NCBI GenBank assembly: GCA_018700895.1
Contig: JABIUV010000048.1
Span: 1-57,887, forward strand
DNA: 57,887 nt
DNA from: Bacteroidota bacterium
GTDB taxonomy: Bacteria > Bacteroidota > Bacteroidia > NS11-12g > UBA9320
Reading direction: 5' to 3'
Under the pieces are notes generated by a model. It had not been told where the DNA came from, searched no databases, and saw only the letters and a list, made by a program, of their open reading frames with translations. Position numbers and translations under genes: made by a program. Within the stretch, counting starts at the first letter, position 1; every line of letters begins with the position of its first letter. Positions 53,484-57,887 of this stretch are shown in pieces.

Positions 53484-54251
53484 TTATGTATAGTCGGGCT
53501 TACGTTTCTCTAGGAACGCTGTTGTGCCTTCCTTAAAATCGGCGGTTTGGAAGCTTCTAGCAAAACTGTCTATTTCGTATTGTAGACCGTTTATATTTTC
53601 GTACAACTCATTGGTGCATTTTATCACCTCGGCTATGGCCAGTGGCGATTTGCCCACCAGTTTCTCTATGTATTTGATACAGGTTGGCAGCAATTCTTCT
53701 TGTGATACGACTTGTGTTACTAGTCCGTAATTGAGGGCCGTCTCCGCATTAATAGACTTGGCCGTAATGAGCATATCGAGTGCTCGTCCTCTGCCTATTA
53801 TCTGTGCTAATCGTTGCGTACCGCCATATCCTGGAGGCACTCCCAGGTTTACTTCTGGCTGACCAAAGAGAGCATTATCGCTCGCTATACGCACGTGACA
53901 GGCCATTGTGAGTTCACATCCGCCACCTAGGGCGTATCCGTTTACTGCTGCTATTATAGGTATCTCACTTTCTTCCAAGCTTGTAAATACTTTTCCGCCT
54001 TTGGCACTCATTTCTTTTGCTTCGGCTTCGCCAAAATTGGCAAACTCTGATATATCAGCTCCCGCAGCAAAGGCTTTTTGGCCTTTCCCGGTAAGGATGA
54101 TACCGCGTACAGTCATCTCCTTATTCAGACGAGCTACTTCTTGACCTATTTCTTGTATGAGTTCTACGTTGAGTGCGTTTAGCTTCTCTTCACGGTTTAT
54201 TGTGATGATTTGCACTACGCCTTGGTTTTCTGAGATAATGTTGTTGTACAT
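53484..54251 (-). CDS. Enoyl-CoA hydratase/isomerase (crotonase) family protein
   Basis: The 255-residue protein has the CoA-binding AAGADISEFANF, the oxyanion-hole loop AAVNGYALGGGCELTMACHV with catalytic Glu, and the second Glu region QPEVNLGVPPGYGGTQR. This is the pattern of short-chain enoyl-CoA hydratase in fatty-acid or butanoyl-CoA turnover. No other beta-oxidation gene is nearby. A -7 element lies 7 nt before the ATG. Confidence 0.92.
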   Translation of the reverse strand: MYNNIISENQGVVQIITINREEKLNALNVELIQEIGQEVARLNKEMTVRGIILTGKGQKAFAAGADISEFANFGEAEAKEMSAKGGKVFTSLEESEIPIIAAVNGYALGGGCELTMACHVRIASDNALFGQPEVNLGVPPGYGGTQRLAQIIGRGRALDMLITAKSINAETALNYGLVTQVVSQEELLPTCIKYIEKLVGKSPLAIAEVIKCTNELYENINGLQYEIDSFARSFQTADFKEGTTAFLEKRKPDYT

Positions 54252-54258
54252 TGCAGAG

Positions 54259-54266
54259 CAAATTTA
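54259..54266 (-). promoter_or_regulatory. -7 element before the crotonase gene
   Basis: TAAATTTGC on the minus strand is a full consensus and leaves a leader of only a few nucleotides to the ATG at 54251. Confidence 0.5.
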
Positions 54267-54369
54267 GTCTTTAATGATTAAAGTTAAGTAAGATAGAACT
54301 ATAGGTTCAGTAGGGTTGATTTGCACATATATGGTTTATATTTAATCTTCATAACCTACTTCCAAAACT

Positions 54370-54441
54370 GGCCACGTAGTTCAATGGACAGATTAGAAGT
54401 TTCCTAAACTTTAGATGCAAGTTCGATTCTTATGGACTCTA
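54370..54441 (+). pseudogene. Degenerate tRNA-Arg(CCT)-like sequence
   Basis: The sequence aligns with bacterial tRNA-Arg(CCU) across the D arm (TAGTTCAATGGACA), a 5-bp anticodon stem (GAAGT/ACTTT) with loop TTCCTAA (anticodon CCT) and the T arm (GCAAGTTCGATTC). The acceptor halves GGCCACG and GGACTCT do not pair, and the D and T stems have mismatches. A working tRNA is unlikely. It may be a fragment left by integration or decay. Confidence 0.4.
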
Positions 54442-54668
54442 GTTAAAAGACCTAGATCGGGATTTTCATACATAGGACTTCAAACGAATTCTACTTTTAC
54501 AGATACGTACGCTTGGCTTGACGTTGTAGCTCTATCTGAGGTAAATTACTACTACCGATTAAAAAGACTCTGGTACGTAAGTAGTTTTATTATAAAGCTC
54601 ACTAAAATAGGGAATAATAAATGTGTATTATTTATTGATTTAATCATATCATTTGGTTTAGATCAGAA

Positions 54669-55298
54669 TTAAAAGAATTTACCAAATCCTTTTTTGTTTT
54701 TTTCCTCGAAAAGAGAAACTTGATGTTTGTAATTCTCCTGAAGAGATTTATACTTTGACATCAAATGTTCATCTGTTTTCGCTCTCAATTCTAATATGAT
54801 TAAATATTTATCCGTTATATCTCTAATCTCTTTGTTATCCAGCTTTTGTGGGCCACCTACTCCAGTCATTTTAATAACTCCTTTAACAATACCACCTACT
54901 CCAGGTATCATGCCAGCAACGTTTCCAACTACTCCTACAACATTTAATTTTCCCATTACATCTGAACCAGCGTCTAAATACTTCTGAAATCCAGGGGTGT
55001 CCTGATTTATTCGAGGAAATCGTTCAACATCAACCTTAATTTTCTTTTCAGATATTCTACTAACCCACTTAGTTGTTCTAAGTAGTAGTTCTTCATTTGA
55101 AATTTGAAAACCATCCGTTGTTTCTTCCGCAGCATCCAATTCAGCCTTAGTCTCTGACAATTTACCTTCAATAATCATTTCTGCTTCAATCTTATCAATG
55201 CCAACAGCTTTTGCCTTCTTCATTAAAAGCTCTCTTTCTTTGTCAGTTATTACTCCATCAGCAAGAGCTAATTTTAATAGTTTTTCAAATTCTTCCAT
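54669..55298 (-). CDS. TerB-like protein with glycine-zipper segment
   Basis: The 209-residue protein opens with a TerB/DUF533-like helical bundle (LLKLALADGVITDKERELLM, then KAVGIDKIEAEMIIEG). A central Gly-rich hydrophobic stretch follows at about 110-150 (GKLNVVGVVGNVAGMIPGVG, with G-x3-G spacing), then a charged coiled-coil-like tail (LRAKTDEHLMSKYKSLQENY). The middle could insert in a membrane or oligomerise. TerB-like domains occur in stress and defence proteins, but no partner is visible here. It is flanked by long non-coding stretches, as in accessory DNA. Confidence 0.7.
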   Translation of the reverse strand: MEEFEKLLKLALADGVITDKERELLMKKAKAVGIDKIEAEMIIEGKLSETKAELDAAEETTDGFQISNEELLLRTTKWVSRISEKKIKVDVERFPRINQDTPGFQKYLDAGSDVMGKLNVVGVVGNVAGMIPGVGGIVKGVIKMTGVGGPQKLDNKEIRDITDKYLIILELRAKTDEHLMSKYKSLQENYKHQVSLFEEKNKKGFGKFF

Positions 55299-55495
55299 GT
55301 TGTTTTATTAAAGATTTTGAACGCAATGTAAGAAGAAAGTAAGAATTTTCTTAAATTAAATTAAGATTTGCCGCTGGGTATGTACTTTTTGAAAATCGGA
55401 AACGGAATAAATCAAGCATATAGATTCATTAAGAATTGATAAGTTTTAGTTCTTAGTCTAAAGATTCGATAAGAGTCTTATAGCCTCTACTCATT

Positions 55496-55540
55496 AAAAC
55501 CTGTAATTGATTGTTTAATAGTCGATTACAGGTTTTTTTA
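55496..55540 (+). terminator. Terminator-like hairpin in the 55.3-55.8 kb gap
   Basis: AAAACCTGTAAT and ATTACAGGTTTT form perfect 12-bp arms with a 17-nt loop and a run of T on the plus strand. No gene reading into it is evident, so it may be left over from lost DNA. Confidence 0.55.
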
Positions 55541-55768
55541 TGCATTAGGGTATCGATTTAGGTATCGTTTCGCAAGGATTTGACCACATTACTAGCATAA
55601 CGACTCAGCTACTTTTAAAGTAGTCATCGCTTTCGGGTACAAATGATTAGCGTAGATAAAACGCCAAAAAATCCGAACTATTTTCCTTAATTCAACACCC
55701 CGTACCCTTTTTAAAATACCGGTTTCCTTTTTGCAGCCTTTGCTCAGAATGGGTACAGAACCCGATTG

Positions 55769-55801
55769 TTTTGGATAAATAAGAATAGAATAATATTTTT
55801 G
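55769..55801 (+). promoter_or_regulatory. Promoter immediately before the DUF5683 gene
   Basis: TTTTG (-33, 55769-55773) and TATTTTTG (-7, 55794-55801) are 20 nt apart. The ATG follows after four bases, so the transcript may start at the codon itself. Confidence 0.55.
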
Positions 55802-55805
55802 TTTT

Positions 55806-57560
55806 ATGAATTTTAGAAGTTTTGTTGTGTTGATTTGTATCAGTTTATCCTATTTAACTTTTGCTCAGAAAGTTGCTATCCAATCGACCAAATCGCAAGT
55901 TAGTTATGATAATGCACTTGATTTGGCAAAATCAAGAGCAGAAATAATTGGTTATGAAGTTACCCATACAAAGATTGGCAATCTTGGAAAAACTGATAAA
56001 AGACTTTATTGGTTTATGGCGGTTGGCTATAATGGCGGGGTATGTGTTATGTCAATTCCTGAAACATCATTAAAGGTTGATTATTCTAAATGTGTTGTAA
56101 ATTTATATGAGGTTGGAGCTCTTGCCGAGAGTTTTTGGGCTATACCTGAGTATTTTAATGCTGAAGAATATCGAAAGCAGATGGCCGAACAGGAAAGAGT
56201 GGCAGAAGAACAACGAAAAATAAAAGAAAAGAATCTGTCAATCATTGACAATTTACTTGAAGAAAAGAATATCGATTCAGCTGATGTTATGTTTAATAAG
56301 TTTTTTTTAGAAAATCAGCAAAGTGATGTTCTCGAAAGGAAATCAACAATATTAAGTGCTTTTAAAACAATGGCCTCCGACAAAGAGAAGAGAGGTGATG
56401 ATGCATTAAGCAAAGATAATTTTGACGAAGCAATAAAGTTGTATCAAGAGTCTATGGATATTGGGATACACTTTAGCGACGAGACTTTGAACAATAGATT
56501 AGATAAAAAAATATTAAGTGCCAAAGTGAACCCACTAGTTACAGCTGCAGACCTAGCCTTTAATACTAAGGAATTTTCAAAATCATTAAAAATTTATGAA
56601 AAAATTTATTTGATCGATAAGACAAACTTGCATACTAGTAAAATGATTACAGAATTAAAGGATATTCTATTTTACCTAAAATCGAGGGACTCCAAAATAT
56701 TCCCGTATAATGAAACTAATAATAAAGATTATGATGCTTTTATCAAGGATATCAACAATGATTTGAATAATAGAATAGATCTCCTAGATAAGGGTGAGTT
56801 AGACGGGTATTTCAGCATAAAGTATGATACTTTAGGAGAAAATAAAAGCATTGTTAAACTATTAAAAAATACAATTGTGGACTATGATAGTTACTTATCT
56901 TCAATGCTAAATAACCCTAGTTTAATTAAGCCTCCTGTTAGAGGTGGGTTTTATATTGCTGCAGAGTGTAAAACAGCATTGAATGTGACTTGGTATAGTT
57001 ACCAAACTAAAGTCAAGGTAAATCATGATGGGGTATATGATAGCCCTAAAGTCGAGTATTTTCTAAGAAATCAACCAATCAAATTAGGTAAATACGAATT
57101 TGAATTCAAGAAAAAAAATGTTGGAAATAAGAACTACGAAGATGTCTATTTGGTGAACTACAAATGTGCGGGACCTGCGTCATTTTTGTATTCAACTGTT
57201 ATGCCTGGTCTTGGAAAGTATAAAGTAACCTATGGTGAAAAGGGAAAGGGAACTATGATCTGGTTTTTGACATCTGCGGCAACATATTTTGGTGCTAAGT
57301 ATATCTCGAATAATCAGTACACAAAATACCGAAATGCAACAAGCCAGGAAGAGATTGATTTATACTATAAAAAAGCAAATAGAAACAATCAAATTTCACT
57401 TACTGCTGCGGGAATTTCTGCCACATTATATGTATATGATCTGGCATGGGTTTTTAAAAGAGGATTAAAAAATAAAAGCGATAGTAAAGGGTATAGAGAA
57501 TCTATTAAAAATCAACCTATAAAAGTGAGAAGTCAACCAATAATTTTTAAAACACAATAA
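55806..57560 (+). CDS. Exported coiled-coil protein with DUF5683 C-terminus
   Basis: The 584-residue protein has a signal peptide (NFRSFVVLICISLSYLTFA). An N-terminal domain with VMSIPETSLKVDYSKCVV follows, then a coiled coil (YRKQMAEQERVAEEQRKIKE, about 115-140), TPR-like helices (about 175-280) and a C-terminal region with MPGLGKYKVTYGEKGKG and two hydrophobic segments (WFLTSAATYFGAKYI; ISLTAAGISATLYVYDLAWV) like DUF5683. It is probably bound to the membrane. Role unknown. The next gene begins 20 nt later on the same strand. Confidence 0.7.
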   Translation: MNFRSFVVLICISLSYLTFAQKVAIQSTKSQVSYDNALDLAKSRAEIIGYEVTHTKIGNLGKTDKRLYWFMAVGYNGGVCVMSIPETSLKVDYSKCVVNLYEVGALAESFWAIPEYFNAEEYRKQMAEQERVAEEQRKIKEKNLSIIDNLLEEKNIDSADVMFNKFFLENQQSDVLERKSTILSAFKTMASDKEKRGDDALSKDNFDEAIKLYQESMDIGIHFSDETLNNRLDKKILSAKVNPLVTAADLAFNTKEFSKSLKIYEKIYLIDKTNLHTSKMITELKDILFYLKSRDSKIFPYNETNNKDYDAFIKDINNDLNNRIDLLDKGELDGYFSIKYDTLGENKSIVKLLKNTIVDYDSYLSSMLNNPSLIKPPVRGGFYIAAECKTALNVTWYSYQTKVKVNHDGVYDSPKVEYFLRNQPIKLGKYEFEFKKKNVGNKNYEDVYLVNYKCAGPASFLYSTVMPGLGKYKVTYGEKGKGTMIWFLTSAATYFGAKYISNNQYTKYRNATSQEEIDLYYKKANRNNQISLTAAGISATLYVYDLAWVFKRGLKNKSDSKGYRESIKNQPIKVRSQPIIFKTQ

Positions 57561-57580
57561 ACTACTAACAAAATAATATT

Positions 57581-57887
57581 ATGAGATTAAAACATATATG
57601 GATTTTTACGCTGATTTTATTAGGGTGTGAAAAGATTGATTTAAAATGGGAATTAGAAAAGTTGCCCACTTTAGTATCGTTAGATGCTACTAAAATAACA
57701 TCGGTAAATGCTGAAAGTGGAGGGAACATTAGTTCTGATGGAGGTGTTCCAATTACTCAACGTGGTGTATGTTGGAGTATTGATGAAAATCCGACTACAA
57801 CAAATAACAAGACAAGTGATGGTTCGGGTACTGGGAATTATATCAGTATACTAGATAATCTGCAACCAAATACCACATATTATTTAA
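57581..57887 (+). CDS. Lipoprotein with FnIII-like repeats (cut by window end)
   Basis: The first 102 codons are visible: a lipoprotein signal with lipobox LILLGC, then a repeat opening TSVNAESGGNISSDGGVPI, TQRGVCWSIDENPTTTNNKT and SDGSGTGNYIS. The G-V-C-W-S and P-T-x-x-x-x-K-T-x-D-G-x-G blocks are typical of surface lipoproteins with serial FnIII-like units in this phylum. The rest lies beyond the window. It is probably co-transcribed with the DUF5683 gene. Confidence 0.75.
   Translation, partial: MRLKHIWIFTLILLGCEKIDLKWELEKLPTLVSLDATKITSVNAESGGNISSDGGVPITQRGVCWSIDENPTTTNNKTSDGSGTGNYISILDNLQPNTTYYL

Larger units (their letters stand above)
54252..54668. other. Gene-poor segment with tRNA-like and T9SS-protein-like remains
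   Basis: Besides the tRNA-like sequence, the plus frame from about 54478 reads NSTFTDTYAWLDVVALSEV then NYYYRLKRL, which resembles the YYRLK block that precedes sorting tails in T9SS proteins. No start, signal or full domain is present. I read this as junction debris, not a gene. Confidence 0.35.
55299..55805. other. Non-coding gap between TerB-like and DUF5683 genes
   Basis: The 507 nt hold a terminator-like hairpin (55496-55540), a repeated GGTATCG (55549, 55561) and the promoter of the DUF5683 gene. No open frame with coding signals was found. Confidence 0.5.

Noticed and set aside
54415-54672. 85-codon plus-strand ORF over the tRNA-like sequence
   Set aside because: The start lies inside the tRNA-like T arm and there is no signal or domain. 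Only the YYYRLK fragment has meaning, so it is treated as debris.

Overview
The window is chromosomal DNA from a member of the Bacteroidota. The evidence is type IX secretion (T9SS) C-terminal sorting domains of type A (349-3612) and type B (7889-9592), a murF-alr fusion gene, families typical of the phylum (DUF4286, Omp28-like, DUF5723, DUF5683, DUF6268, DUF1573, CHU_C-like), no Shine-Dalgarno sequences, and many TAnnTTTG -7 promoter elements of the Bacteroidota primary sigma factor. I cannot name a genus. No insertion sequence, CRISPR array or rRNA operon was seen.

Layout. 0-7.8 kb: initiator tRNA, a large T9SS-secreted repeat protein, a membrane protein, then a minus-strand run of DUF4286, xerD, an Omp28-like lipoprotein and an rluB-type pseudouridine synthase. 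7.9-13.4 kb: a plus-strand run of a T9SS type B surface protein, ybeY, mnmG and an Ig-like lipoprotein. It carries two or three parS-like sites, one ending one base before the mnmG start codon. 13.4-13.8 kb: a non-coding AT-rich stretch with a perfect DnaA box, where the C-over-G excess flips abruptly to G-over-C. I read this as the probable replication origin. 13.8-22.8 kb: pheS, small lipoproteins, the GTPases der and era, and a dnaE-type polymerase next to dinB (a translesion pair). That dnaE carries three palindromic elements in its reading frame. 22.8-33.3 kb: outer-membrane and TPR proteins, guaB, thiamine pyrophosphokinase, a lipoprotein/DUF5723 pair and a SulP transporter. 33.5-46.1 kb: glyA, pssA, a DinB-like protein, an SDR enzyme, small unknowns, a 3-hydroxyanthranilate dioxygenase, the operon tatA-gatA-SGNH hydrolase-tadA, a hydrolase and alanine dehydrogenase. 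46.3-54.3 kb: a collapsed surface-protein gene, meaB translationally coupled to a ParE-type toxin-antitoxin pair, the murF-alr fusion, recX, an ACC deaminase-like gene, an intact and a decayed DUF1573 gene, and a crotonase. 54.3-57.9 kb: a degenerate tRNA-Arg-like sequence, a TerB-like protein with a glycine-rich segment, a DUF5683 protein and a lipoprotein cut by the window end. This last part looks accessory.

How it works together. Most genes are housekeeping functions: tRNA and rRNA modification (mnmG, tadA, rluB, ybeY), translation (pheS, gatA), ribosome assembly GTPases (der, era), cell wall and alanine metabolism (murF-alr, ald), lipid synthesis (pssA) and one-carbon or nucleotide supply (glyA, guaB). 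The strongest novelties are the origin/parS locus, in-frame palindromes in dnaE, a recurrent arrangement of -7 elements only about 5 nt before start codons (candidate leaderless mRNAs), and several genes caught in decay.
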